From the NCBI GenBank assembly GCA_017623685.1, contig JAGAOP010000042.1, forward strand, positions 42,906-106,905: 64,000 bases of DNA, written 5' to 3'. Below, one piece after another: positions 8,700 through 17,358 of this stretch (its first letter is position 1; each line of letters starts with the position of its first letter). The position numbers were made by a program, and so were the translations under genes. The notes beneath the pieces were generated by a model. It had not been told where the DNA came from. It made no database searches and worked only from the letters and a program-made list of their open reading frames with translations. The stretch comes from Spirochaetaceae bacterium. Its GTDB lineage: Bacteria > Spirochaetota > Spirochaetia > Treponematales > Treponemataceae.

Positions 8700-9610
8700 T
8701 GAATCATTCACAATTAAATGCTGATAGCCTTTTACGAAAATCTCAAAGTTTGCATCTAGCATCAAAAACTATAGCAGACAGCATGAAGTCTGGGGTTTTT
8801 AAATCCTTTTTTAGAGGACGTGGTATTGAATTCAGTGGCGTTCGTGAATATCTAAGAGGAGATGATGTTCGCTCCATCGACTGGAATGTAACTGCCAGAA
8901 TGGGAAAGGCATTTGTTAAACAGTTTGAAGAAGATCGGGAACTAGTTCTTTTTTTGGTAATAGACGCTTCATTGTCTATGCAAACAGGAACTTCTAAAAA
9001 TAGCCGACTTTATACAGCTTTTGAAACTGCAGCCCTTGCAGCTTTTGCATCATCTTATACCAACAGTCCTGTGGGATATGTTGTCTTTGACGGCGACATT
9101 TCTTTTTCTTGCGAACCCAAAACAGGGAAAGACCAAGTTCCCTTGCTTTTATCTAAACTAGAAAACATACTTCAAGAATCTCAAAAAGGAAACATTTCAA
9201 CTCCTAAGGGTTCTGTTTTAGACAAAGCATTAAAAGGAACCACTAAAATGCTTAGAAAAAGATCTTTGGTTTTAATTGTTTCAGATTTTAGAGTCGCTGG
9301 TTACGAAAAATCTTTGGCTATTTTAGGAATGCGCCACGATGTAGTCGCCCTTCGCATTACAGACCCCAGCGACACAGAATTGCCAGATTTAGGTGGCATT
9401 TTGTTTGAAGATTCAGAAACAGGTTTAACACAGCACTTACCAACTAATTCTGTGGCTTTTAGACGTGCTTGGCGAGAAAACGGAAGGAATTCCTTTGAAC
9501 GATGGCAAACTGAATGTACTCGACGTGGTGTCTATCCTTTAGAAATTTCTACAGAACATGACCCTGCCCAACGCCTACAATTCTTTTTTTCAGCAAGGGA
9601 AAGAAAATGA
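8696..9610 (+). CDS. DUF58 domain protein of the Bat operon
   Basis: 304 aa, cytoplasmic, VWA-like fold. The DUF58 signature is LRGDDVRSIDWNVTAR (about residue 55-70), followed by FVKQFEEDRE and a degenerate metal site DASLSM (Asp-x-Ser-x-Ser type). It overlaps moxR by 4 nt and the next gene by 4 nt, so translation is coupled. Two ATGs in a row (8696 and 8699) could both serve. The family is regularly paired with MoxR; the molecular role is not known. Confidence 0.9.
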   Translation: MMNHSQLNADSLLRKSQSLHLASKTIADSMKSGVFKSFFRGRGIEFSGVREYLRGDDVRSIDWNVTARMGKAFVKQFEEDRELVLFLVIDASLSMQTGTSKNSRLYTAFETAALAAFASSYTNSPVGYVVFDGDISFSCEPKTGKDQVPLLLSKLENILQESQKGNISTPKGSVLDKALKGTTKMLRKRSLVLIVSDFRVAGYEKSLAILGMRHDVVALRITDPSDTELPDLGGILFEDSETGLTQHLPTNSVAFRRAWRENGRNSFERWQTECTRRGVYPLEISTEHDPAQRLQFFFSARERK

Positions 9611-10572
9611 AGCGTTTTTTTTATCTGTTAGCCTTTTTTTTACTTTGCACAAATGTTAATGCACAAAGTAAATCCACTATCCACATAAATCTTTCTTCTT
9701 CAGTTCTTATTCCCATGGAAATATATGTGGGGGATTTAGCAGAATTAAGATGTTTTTTAGAAACCCAATTACTTTTGTTGCCAGAAGACCAAAGTAATGA
9801 TTCTATTCAAATTGAATACGATATTTCGGATGCCACAGATTTTTCAATAGTAAAATTAGAACTATCTAAAGCAGAAGGTGGATATGATTTAAGAATTTTC
9901 TTTATTCCATGGAAACCAGGAAACCTTACACTACCAGATATTGATATGAAGGTTTTTCCTTCTGTTGCAAAAATAATTCAAAATTCCAATCCTATAATTT
10001 TAACTTTGCCTTCTGTGGAGGTAGCATCTATTGCAGCAAAACTACAAGAAACAAGTTTAAGGAAACCCGCTGCCCCTCTATTAATTCCTGGAACTATTTA
10101 TGTAGTGTATGGAATTATTTTAGTTTTCATCATACTGCTTATTTTACTAATTATCATTTGGGTAAAATTTAGAAATATATCCTTTTTCTTTAAAAATATT
10201 GCCATTAGATTACGGTTTTTAAAAAATTGCAGAAAAATCATTAAAAGACTAAAAAAGTTAGAAAGAAAAGCTTGTTCCCACAAAGAATTTGCTGAGATTC
10301 TTTCTAAAATTATTAAAGACTACCTTTTCAAGCGATTCGGAATTTCTTTTTCATCTAGTACAACAACTGAAATCCCTGTTTTATTTGAAGAAATTTTTGC
10401 AGGGACACTTTCTAACGAGCAACAAGATGGAATTGATAAAATTTGTGGAATTTTACACCGTTGCGACTATATAAGATATGCTCCACAAGCAAAAATGGAA
10501 CCAGAAGAAAGATTCTCTATCATCGCTTTAACCAAAGAAATCATTTTTTCTTTTGAAAAGGAGATTTCATAA
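9607..10572 (+). CDS. Bat-operon membrane protein (DUF4381-like)
   Basis: 321 aa with an N-terminal signal peptide (ending near NAQS), a ~140-residue extracytoplasmic domain, one transmembrane helix at about 158-186 (long Ile/Leu/Val stretch) and a basic cytoplasmic tail. The tail contains CSHKEFAEILSKIIKDYL, FKRFGIS and CDYIRYA, like the small single-pass proteins that accompany BatA/BatB in other operons. It overlaps its neighbours by 4 nt upstream and 1 nt downstream (TAATG). The function is presumably to hold the Bat complex at the membrane; not proven. Confidence 0.75.
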   Translation: MKRFFYLLAFFLLCTNVNAQSKSTIHINLSSSVLIPMEIYVGDLAELRCFLETQLLLLPEDQSNDSIQIEYDISDATDFSIVKLELSKAEGGYDLRIFFIPWKPGNLTLPDIDMKVFPSVAKIIQNSNPIILTLPSVEVASIAAKLQETSLRKPAAPLLIPGTIYVVYGIILVFIILLILLIIIWVKFRNISFFFKNIAIRLRFLKNCRKIIKRLKKLERKACSHKEFAEILSKIIKDYLFKRFGISFSSSTTTEIPVLFEEIFAGTLSNEQQDGIDKICGILHRCDYIRYAPQAKMEPEERFSIIALTKEIIFSFEKEIS

Positions 10573-11573
10573 TGCCCACTTTTCAATATCCTGCTGTATT
10601 CCTTTTATTATTGCTAATTCCAGCACTGTATTTGCTCCGAAAATTTAAAATCTTTGACAAAATAAAGTTGCCCCTTACTATGGCAGACTGGAAGGGTAAC
10701 ACTTTTCTTTGGGAAAAACCATTAGATCGAATTGCAAAGTTTTTTTCTTCAACATTTTTTGCCATTGGATACATTCTTTTGGTTTTAGCCCTTGCTGACC
10801 CAGTGGCAATTACGCAAGAAAAAATTTATACATCTCTTGGAACAGATATTCTTTTTGTAATAGACACAAGCCCTTCAATGGCAGCCAGTGATATTGCGCA
10901 AACCACAAGACTTCAAGCAGCAAAACAAGCTGTTTGTTCTATGAGCAAAGATATTGAAGGAGCAGCACTGGGACTTGTTGCCATGGGGAACGAAGCTACT
11001 CTGGTTGTCCCCCCCACTACAGATAAAAATTCTTTTCTTAGCCGATTGGATTTGTTATACACTGGGGCTCAAGGTGACGGCACTGCTATTGGAGTTGGAA
11101 TAAGTACGGCAGTTTATCATCTTGCTACTTCAAAAGCCCCAAAAAAATGTATCGTATTAATCACTGACGGTGAAAATAACGCTGGAATGATTCACCCAGA
11201 AACTGCAGCTAAATTAGCCCAGGACGCAGGGATAACCTTGTATATTTTTGGTGTGGGAACTTCAGGTTCTGTCCCCATTGAATATGTAGATCCTGTTTCT
11301 GGTAAAATTTACAGTGGCTTTTTAACTTCCCAGTTTGATTCATCTATTCTAAAGCAACTAGCAGAAAATCATGGTGGAGAATATTTTGGAATAGAAACAA
11401 GTTCAGCTCTTCATTCTGCATTGAATACAGTTGCTACAAGGGAGCATACTACCCAAAGTTTTCACATAAAAAACACAGAACAGCCCTATTATCATATTTT
11501 TTTAGGATTTGCGGGAATATTATTTGTAACTGCATGGATTTTGCGAAGAATATATATGGGAGAACAGTTTTAG
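10572..11573 (+). CDS. batA: BatA, VWA-domain membrane protein
   Basis: 333 aa. Two N-terminal transmembrane helices (about residues 5-22 and 57-77), then a VWA domain with an intact MIDAS metal motif DTSPSM, a conserved Thr (GDGTAIG) and LITDGENNAG, and a C-terminal helix near residue 310. The VWA domain faces the periplasm. BatA and BatB are linked to aerotolerance in Bacteroides. The start codon overlaps the previous stop (TAATG), and the next gene starts immediately after the stop. Confidence 0.92.
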   Translation: MPTFQYPAVFLLLLLIPALYLLRKFKIFDKIKLPLTMADWKGNTFLWEKPLDRIAKFFSSTFFAIGYILLVLALADPVAITQEKIYTSLGTDILFVIDTSPSMAASDIAQTTRLQAAKQAVCSMSKDIEGAALGLVAMGNEATLVVPPTTDKNSFLSRLDLLYTGAQGDGTAIGVGISTAVYHLATSKAPKKCIVLITDGENNAGMIHPETAAKLAQDAGITLYIFGVGTSGSVPIEYVDPVSGKIYSGFLTSQFDSSILKQLAENHGGEYFGIETSSALHSALNTVATREHTTQSFHIKNTEQPYYHIFLGFAGILFVTAWILRRIYMGEQF

Positions 11574-13235
11574 ATGGATTACTTTTCATGCCAACGCCCT
11601 TGGGCTTTTTATGGATTATTGTTTCTTATTCCAGCTATAGCCTTATCTGTTAGTAAATATATCAAATTAATTCAAAATGGAACCATTGGCAACAGTGCTA
11701 TTTTCCAAAAGCTAAAACGAAGATTGGTAATTCGTTTAATATTTTGGAGCTTATCCTGGACAATGTTAGTAACAGCCTACAGTGGATTATTCTGGGGTGC
11801 AGAACCTAGGGCTGTACATCAAAGTGGAAAAGATTTAGCTCTTGTCTTTGATGTTTCTTGGAGTATGACAGCAAAAGACATAGCTGATGGAAATTCTTCT
11901 GCCATGACTAGATTAGAAGCTGTGGCTTCTTACACAGAAGGGCTTTTAGATAAACTAGATGAAACAAAGATTTCCGCTGTTTTAGCAAAAGGGGAAGGAA
12001 TGATAGCCATTCCCCAAACAAACGACAAAAATGCAATTTACCCACTGATTCATTCTTTGTCGCCACGACTTATGTCTACAGTGGGCAGTAGCCTTGGTGG
12101 AGGAATAAATGCAGCCATGGAATCTTTTCCAACTTTATCTATTTCTGCCAGAACAATTTTAGTATTTACTGATGGGGAAGAAACTGATGGAACTTTGGCA
12201 AGAGCAACAGAAACTGCCCTTCGCTCAGGAATTCAAATTATTTTTCTAGGCTTTGGCTCAGAACAAGAAACAAAAATAATTTCTGGAGACGGTAAAACTC
12301 CTGTTTCTACAGCCTTAAGAAGTGAATCATTAATAAATATGGTTTCTCAAGTAAATGCAAAAGTTTCCGATATTTCAAAAACTCACCGACAAGCAGGTCT
12401 TGGGCTTGATACTGCCAAAGCCTTTTATATTCCTGCACAAAAAAAAGGTTCGGCCCATCAAGTTTTAAAAATAATCAAAGATTTTAGTTCTTTTGAAAAA
12501 AAATCTACCACAATTTACGAAATGCACAGTGTTCCTCGGTGGAAGCTTTTTTGCTTTTTAGCTTTATTATTTTTAATTGCAGGAATTTTCTTTAGTGAAT
12601 TAAACATATCTAAGTTTTCTTCTTCAAAAAAAAGTCTTTTACCCATAATGCTTATTTGTTTTACTGGCTTATTTCAAGGTTGTAATGCAAAATGGAACGG
12701 AAGCAAAAATATCCTTGAAGGAGCATTTCATTGGTATCGTAAAGAATATAGAGAAGCTGTCACTTCTTTTATGGACACAATTGAATATGCAAAAGAAGAA
12801 AATGATCCACTTTTAAAACAATATGCACTTTATGGCTTAGCATCAACTTATCTTGCTCAAGGGGAACAAGCTGCTGCACTTTCAAGATTAAATGAATTGC
12901 CTCCAGATACTCCAGATAATATAAAATTTGCAACCTTGTATAATTCTGGAATTATTTCGTATAACAAAGGAAACTATAACGAGGCAGCTGTTTTATTTCG
13001 ACAAGCCTTACTTATCGACGAAGGAAACATTGATGCAAAAATCAACCTAGAAATGTCTCTTCAACAACAAGTTAATAAATCCACTGAAGGCGTTCAAGAA
13101 CTGAATCCTGTTCAGGAAAATCAACAAAAAAATCAGCTTGAAAGTGCTATTTTTTCGTTAATTAGAGAAAAGGAAACAAATCAATGGAAAAATCAACAAT
13201 CACAAGAAAACTCAAATTCCAATCTGGATTATTAA
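11574..13235 (+). CDS. batB: BatB-BatC fusion: VWA domain plus TPR domain
   Basis: 553 aa. N-terminal helices, a VWA domain with MIDAS DVSWSM and FTDGEETDG, a membrane helix at about 323-342, then a second hydrophobic stretch ending in a lipobox-like LFQGC (Cys 370). Residues ~375-510 are tetratricopeptide repeats (for example FHWYRKEYREAVTSF and YNKGNYNEAAVLFRQAL), and a Gln/Asn-rich tail follows. BatB and BatC are usually separate proteins; here the TPR protein is joined to BatB with what looks like its old lipoprotein signal still in place. The 3' end overlaps batD by 52 nt. Confidence 0.88.
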   Translation: MDYFSCQRPWAFYGLLFLIPAIALSVSKYIKLIQNGTIGNSAIFQKLKRRLVIRLIFWSLSWTMLVTAYSGLFWGAEPRAVHQSGKDLALVFDVSWSMTAKDIADGNSSAMTRLEAVASYTEGLLDKLDETKISAVLAKGEGMIAIPQTNDKNAIYPLIHSLSPRLMSTVGSSLGGGINAAMESFPTLSISARTILVFTDGEETDGTLARATETALRSGIQIIFLGFGSEQETKIISGDGKTPVSTALRSESLINMVSQVNAKVSDISKTHRQAGLGLDTAKAFYIPAQKKGSAHQVLKIIKDFSSFEKKSTTIYEMHSVPRWKLFCFLALLFLIAGIFFSELNISKFSSSKKSLLPIMLICFTGLFQGCNAKWNGSKNILEGAFHWYRKEYREAVTSFMDTIEYAKEENDPLLKQYALYGLASTYLAQGEQAAALSRLNELPPDTPDNIKFATLYNSGIISYNKGNYNEAAVLFRQALLIDEGNIDAKINLEMSLQQQVNKSTEGVQELNPVQENQQKNQLESAIFSLIREKETNQWKNQQSQENSNSNLDY

Positions 13236-14602
13236 AAACAATTTTTTTGTCTTTTATTTACCTTGCTTTTTGGGGAAATTGCGAGCCAATTTTTTCTAAC
13301 GACTTGAATTATTCTTCTCTAAAAATAACACCTGAATCGCAATGGTTTTTTACCCAAACAGATTCTAGCTACATTTTAAAAATTCCCCAGGTTTCTCCTT
13401 CTGATGTTCAAATTACAATGCCTACCATGCCTGATTTTGTTAGATTTATTTCTTCTTACAAAGAAGAATATTTATCAGATGGGAAAAGGGGAACTTCAAT
13501 TCGTTTTTGGTTCAATTTTTTTGAGCCAGGAGAAATAAAACTAAAAAATATAACATTAAAAATCAAACGAAAAAGTTATTCTTTGCCCTTTGAAACAGTA
13601 ACTGTGTATGATAACCCCATATATCTTGTGCCACAATTACATCTAGAAATAAAAGATTCTAATGGGATAACTTTTGTTCCAGATGAACAAGGATTTATTT
13701 CGGTCTCAAATGGTCAAAAACTTTTTTTAGATCTTTTTGTTCGCTACACTTCTAGAATTTTTCAGTTTCAGTGGGAATTACCAGAAAATGCCTTGTTCAT
13801 GGAAATTCAAAGGTATCCCATAGTTGAAAATCACACTGAATCCACTGTTTTTTCACCAGAATTAGAACCTGTTGCAAACTTTGAATGGACACCTTTAGAA
13901 TCTGGAATTTATGACTTACCCAAAATTAATATTTCTGCTGTAGCATATAATGGACAACGCTATGAACTTACAATGCCATCCTTAAAAATTAATTATTCTC
14001 TACAAAAAACACAAAAAACGGAGACACGTATTCACCCAGCTTTAGCAGAAGCTTTTTTAGAACCAACAGAGGAACAAGAAACTCCCAAATTCCAAGATTC
14101 GCCTTCGGTTACTATAGAAAAAGCATCAAAGCTGGCTAATTTACGAATAAAAGAAGCCTATTCCCTGCCCTTTTCAAAACAAAAGCAACAACGGATTGCC
14201 TATGAAACAGAATTAAACCTAGGAAAAACTCCAAATGAAATTTCTGTGCCTTTAACAACCATAGGTTTTGCAGTCGGCTTAGTTTTAATAATAATTTCCT
14301 GCATTTATTTATTCTTTGCAAAGAAAAATAAGATAGCAATTAGCTTATTTATTTTGGCAATGACAATTATTTCCATAACAATAATATACGCTTTTCCTTT
14401 AACAAAAACCCTAGGAATTTTTATAGGGGGGAAAATAAGAATTGTTCCAGAATATAATGCTGAGGGAAATTATTCCATTACTGAATTATCTAGAATTCAA
14501 ATTCTAGAACAAACTGGTGAATGGTATTATATTGATTTAGATGGTTCTGGGGGTTGGGTACCAAAATCTAGTGTAATAAAAATTACAAAGCTTAAAGATT
14601 AA
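13184..14602 (+). CDS. batD: BatD-like protein with C-terminal SH3-like domain
   Basis: 472 aa. Signal peptide (about residues 1-35), Ig-like beta-rich periplasmic domains of BatD type (for example SSYKEEYLSDGKRGTSIRFW), then two membrane helices at about 355-376 and 384-405. The last ~57 residues look like a bacterial SH3 domain (IRIVPEYNAEGNYSITEL, and GEWYYIDLDGSGGWVPKSS). The ATG lies 52 nt inside the end of batB in another frame, with AAGGAAAC as ribosome site. The SH3 end is an unusual addition for BatD and may bind peptidoglycan or a partner protein. Confidence 0.8.
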   Translation: MEKSTITRKLKFQSGLLKTIFLSFIYLAFWGNCEPIFSNDLNYSSLKITPESQWFFTQTDSSYILKIPQVSPSDVQITMPTMPDFVRFISSYKEEYLSDGKRGTSIRFWFNFFEPGEIKLKNITLKIKRKSYSLPFETVTVYDNPIYLVPQLHLEIKDSNGITFVPDEQGFISVSNGQKLFLDLFVRYTSRIFQFQWELPENALFMEIQRYPIVENHTESTVFSPELEPVANFEWTPLESGIYDLPKINISAVAYNGQRYELTMPSLKINYSLQKTQKTETRIHPALAEAFLEPTEEQETPKFQDSPSVTIEKASKLANLRIKEAYSLPFSKQKQQRIAYETELNLGKTPNEISVPLTTIGFAVGLVLIIISCIYLFFAKKNKIAISLFILAMTIISITIIYAFPLTKTLGIFIGGKIRIVPEYNAEGNYSITELSRIQILEQTGEWYYIDLDGSGGWVPKSSVIKITKLKD

Positions 14603-14650
14603 AAACTAATCCGTTGAAAATAAGATTTGTGTTAAACACTTGGAGAAAAT

Positions 14651-15139
14651 ATGGATTTCGGTGATATTTTAGAACAATGGGATTCCATGGAAACCAAAAA
14701 AGCAAATAGTAAACAAATAAACAGGGAGTCTTCTCAAAATACGCAAAAGGCTAACCCCATGGACATTTGGCTTAGACGTTACGGGGTACAAGATAAGGAT
14801 GCAAATTCTTCAGAACAAGAAAAAAGTACTCTCCCACGAGGAGGATATAAAAATTTACCAATAGAAGGAAAAATAGATCTACATGGTTTAACAAAAGAAG
14901 AAGCTTGGGAAGCACTAAAAATATTTATAAATGATTCAGTTGCAAAAGGAAAAAGAAAATTGCTTATTGTACATGGCAAAGGGAATCATAGGCTAGAATC
15001 ACAAAATATTTGCCCCCTTGCGGAAACTATTCGGTTGTTTATTGAAACAGATTCACGACTAGGAGCTTCTGGTCATCCAGAAAGTAAACAAGGGGGCAAA
15101 GGAGCCACTTGGGTAATAATAAAACAAAAAAAGAGATAA
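14651..15139 (+). CDS. Smr-domain protein
   Basis: 162 aa. After a polar N-terminal ~75 residues comes a stand-alone Smr (small MutS-related) domain: KIDLHGLTKEEAW, LLIVHGKGNHR and a GASGHPESKQGG loop before the final strand ATWVIIK. Smr domains are nucleases or nucleic-acid binding modules; the DLHG and HGKG motifs used for activity are both present. Ribosome site GGAG lies just before the ATG. It is 48 bp after batD and could be read from the Bat promoter. Confidence 0.88.
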   Translation: MDFGDILEQWDSMETKKANSKQINRESSQNTQKANPMDIWLRRYGVQDKDANSSEQEKSTLPRGGYKNLPIEGKIDLHGLTKEEAWEALKIFINDSVAKGKRKLLIVHGKGNHRLESQNICPLAETIRLFIETDSRLGASGHPESKQGGKGATWVIIKQKKR

Positions 15140-15165
15140 AAATATATTTTAAAATAAAAAAACTA

Positions 15166-15194
15166 TTGTAACAATCAGTATGTTTTATTATTTT
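15166..15194 (+). promoter_or_regulatory. Possible promoter of the J-domain gene
   Basis: TTGTAA (15166-15171), 17-bp spacer, TATTTT (15189-15194). The -35 box is good and the -10 box is weak. Confidence 0.4.
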
Positions 15195-15213
15195 ATATTA
15201 TGAGGTTGTAGAA

Positions 15214-15771
15214 ATGGATGATTTATACGAAGTACTTGGTGTTTCAAAGACAGCAAGTGCCGAAGAAATAAAAAAAGCATATAGAGCAGCAGCAATTAAA
15301 AATCACCCAGACAGAAATCCAGGGGATGCTACTGCAGAAGAAAGATTTAAGAAAATAAACGCAGCCTATGCGGTTTTAAGCGACCCCCAACAACGAGTAC
15401 AATATGATCGCTATGGTAGCACAACTGATCAATCTTTTTATGGCCAACAAAGGCAACAACAACATGACCCATTTTGGGATATGTTTAACAATGGGCAATC
15501 TTACCAAAGCTACTCTCAAAACTCATATAATAATTGGTCATACACAAATCAGGAACAAAAAAATCCTTCACGAAGCGAAGCTTTCAGTATGTTATTAAAA
15601 TATATCTGCATACTTGTTGTAAGCTCTTTCTTCTTTAAATATTCAATTTTATTTCTGCCCATTGGACCTATTTTAGTTCTACTAGCCTTTGCTAACGGAA
15701 TATCCGGCGTTTTACGTTCCTTAAAATATATCTTTACAAAAAAACCGAAAACAGGAGGTGACTCCAAGTAA
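15214..15771 (+). CDS. DnaJ-domain membrane protein
   Basis: 185 aa. Residues 1-68 form a J domain with the essential HPD motif (NHPDRNPGD) and the usual [12 protein letters not shown] end. A Gln/Asn/Tyr/Ser-rich linker follows (about 70-118), then one or two hydrophobic helices at about 128-165 and a basic tail. It lacks the zinc and client-binding domains of DnaJ, so it is a J-domain co-chaperone that recruits DnaK to the membrane. Client unknown. Ribosome site GAGG precedes the ATG. Confidence 0.9.
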   Translation: MDDLYEVLGVSKTASAEEIKKAYRAAAIKNHPDRNPGDATAEERFKKINAAYAVLSDPQQRVQYDRYGSTTDQSFYGQQRQQQHDPFWDMFNNGQSYQSYSQNSYNNWSYTNQEQKNPSRSEAFSMLLKYICILVVSSFFFKYSILFLPIGPILVLLAFANGISGVLRSLKYIFTKKPKTGGDSK

Positions 15772-15813
15772 CAGCAAAGGCTAAAAGATAAGGCAACAGA
15801 TTAGGTATGGAGA

Positions 15814-16032
15814 TTATCGTTCTCGGAAAATAATTCGACCACGATTTAAATCATATGGTGATAGTGCAACCTTAACACTGTCTCCTGGCACAATTCTGAT
15901 ATAATGCTTACGCATTTTTCCAGATAGATGAGCCAATATTACATGCTGATTTTGCAGTTCCACACGAAACATTGTATTTGGCAATGCTTCACGTACAATA
16001 CCTTCTACTTCGATAGCTTCCTCTTTCGCCAC
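15814..16032 (-). CDS. infA: Translation initiation factor IF-1
   Basis: 72 aa, the normal length of IF-1, a single OB fold bound in the ribosomal A site during initiation. Visible are [38 protein letters not shown] and [18 protein letters not shown]. The start is GTG at 16032 with GGAGGAA just upstream; an upstream in-frame ATG at 16089 would add 19 unrelated residues and is rejected. Its promoter overlaps the divergent dksA promoter. Confidence 0.97.
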   Translation of the reverse strand: MAKEEAIEVEGIVREALPNTMFRVELQNQHVILAHLSGKMRKHYIRIVPGDSVKVALSPYDLNRGRIIFRER

Positions 16033-16069
16033 AGTTCCTCCAAAAAAAAACAAAATTTGCATAAAAAAG

Positions 16070-16098
16070 TTGTCTTTTTTGCAATTCATTCGTATAAT
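16070..16098 (+). promoter_or_regulatory. dksA promoter
   Basis: TTGTCT (16070-16075), 17-bp spacer, perfect TATAAT (16093-16098). Its -10 box shares two bases with the -10 box of the infA promoter on the other strand. Confidence 0.75.
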
Positions 16099-16125
16099 TT
16101 TATGAGTAATTCAATAGGTTGTCAA
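16097..16125 (-). promoter_or_regulatory. infA promoter
   Basis: Perfect TTGACA (16120-16125), 17-bp spacer, TAAAAT (16097-16102) on the minus strand. It overlaps the dksA -10 box, so polymerase should be able to occupy only one of the two promoters at a time. Confidence 0.75.
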
Positions 16126-16141
16126 CATAGGAGAATGAAAT

Positions 16142-16498
16142 ATGGATAAAGAATTTATTCAACAAATGAAAGAAAAATTACTTGTTGAAAAACAGGAAAT
16201 AATTGGTTCCCTTTCAATGAACAATAATGATTCTCGAAAAATTCTGGAAGAAAACTCTGCAAGAGATTCTGTAGATGAAGCAGCGGATGCCATCGATTTA
16301 AAGATGCTACAGTCCATTGGTGAAAAAGATGCAAATCGCCTAAATTTAATTAATGGGGCTCTTACTAGAATTGAAATTGGGAAATATGGGCTTTGCATGA
16401 AGTGTGGTAAGCAAATTCCAGAACCTAGGCTAGAATGTATTCCCTATGCAATGTTATGCATAGAATGTAAAACTCAAGACGAAAGACGTAACCGCTAG
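16142..16498 (+). CDS. dksA: DksA/TraR-family zinc-finger regulator
   Basis: 118 aa. Helical N-terminal part and the family's C-terminal zinc finger with four cysteines: CMKCGKQIPEPRLE and CIEC. DksA binds RNA polymerase through the secondary channel and, with ppGpp, resets transcription under starvation. The acidic coiled-coil tip is recognisable in SVDEAADAIDLK. It is shorter than E. coli DksA (151 aa) and may be a general DksA/TraR member rather than a strict orthologue. Ribosome site AGGAGA. The stop overlaps the convergent PHP gene by 4 nt. Confidence 0.85.
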   Translation: MDKEFIQQMKEKLLVEKQEIIGSLSMNNNDSRKILEENSARDSVDEAADAIDLKMLQSIGEKDANRLNLINGALTRIEIGKYGLCMKCGKQIPEPRLECIPYAMLCIECKTQDERRNR

Positions 16499-17358
16499 GA
16501 AATATAATCTTGCAATGGGTGAAAGTGGCGGCATAATTTTTTGCCGTCGCTTTTTAGACTGACTAGTTCTTTGTATCCGGCCTCCAATGCTCGTTTATAT
16601 GCAAAGTCGAACCCCATATCTAAATTTTGTGCTAAGTGAGCATCTGAGTTTACCATAATCGGAATATTTTGTTCATGAATCATTTCTAAAAAATCTACAG
16701 AAGGATAGGCATCCTTTGCACCTCTTAAAAGTCCACCTGTATTAATTTCCACAATAACATCAGCTTTTGCAATGGCTTTTGCGGTTTCTTTAAGTTCTCG
16801 CCGATACCATGGTTCAGTTTCATCAAAAAACTGCAAAACAGGATTTCGCTTACGAATTACATCGATATGACCAATTATGTCAAATTTACCACACAAAAGC
16901 ATTTCTCTTTGTAAAGAAAAATATGCTTGAACTGCAAGTTTTCCATTGCCCCGAAAAAGATTCTTTATTCCATCTGAAACTTCTTCCACTGGTCCATCCA
17001 CAGTAAACCAGCCATTGTCGCCAACAATATAATGAACAGAACCAATTAAATAATCTGGGGCTAAGTTTTCATAAGTGTTAGCATGGGGAATTGAAAAGGG
17101 CGGAAGATAATCTACTTCAAAGCCACACAATATTTCTATTTGGTTAATATATTTTTGTGCTAAAAATTTAATTTCTTTTACATAAGAATCTATTTCTTTT
17201 GCAGAAATATGCCAATCTGCTGCAAGAGGATTTATTGTATGACCGGAAAAACCTAAGATTGAAAAACCTTTATCTAACGCCACAGAAATAATCTGTTCAG
17301 GGTTGTCTTTACCATCGCAATAAGTTGTATGGGTATGATAATTAGTTTTTATTTTCAT
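16495..17358 (-). CDS. PHP-domain phosphatase, histidinol-phosphatase type
   Basis: 287 aa metal-dependent phosphoesterase. PHP metal ligands are visible: NYHTHTTYCDGKD at the N-terminus, GFSGHT, CGFEVDYLP, SVHYIVG, HIDVIRKRNP, EINTGG and VNSDAHLAQNLD near the end. This set matches HisK-type histidinol phosphatases, though no other histidine-biosynthesis gene is in the window. It overlaps the upstream hybrid-kinase gene by 17 nt in a different frame, so the two are translationally coupled, which is an unusual partnership. Confidence 0.85.
   Translation of the reverse strand: MKIKTNYHTHTTYCDGKDNPEQIISVALDKGFSILGFSGHTINPLAADWHISAKEIDSYVKEIKFLAQKYINQIEILCGFEVDYLPPFSIPHANTYENLAPDYLIGSVHYIVGDNGWFTVDGPVEEVSDGIKNLFRGNGKLAVQAYFSLQREMLLCGKFDIIGHIDVIRKRNPVLQFFDETEPWYRRELKETAKAIAKADVIVEINTGGLLRGAKDAYPSVDFLEMIHEQNIPIMVNSDAHLAQNLDMGFDFAYKRALEAGYKELVSLKSDGKKLCRHFHPLQDYIS

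Noticed and set aside
10981..11020. C7 run in batA as a phase-variation site
   Set aside because: Short (seven) and in a housekeeping-like gene; similar G6/C6 runs occur elsewhere by chance.
16033..16089. ATG start for infA at 16089
   Set aside because: Adds 19 residues unlike any IF-1; GTG 16032 has a perfect ribosome site and gives normal length.
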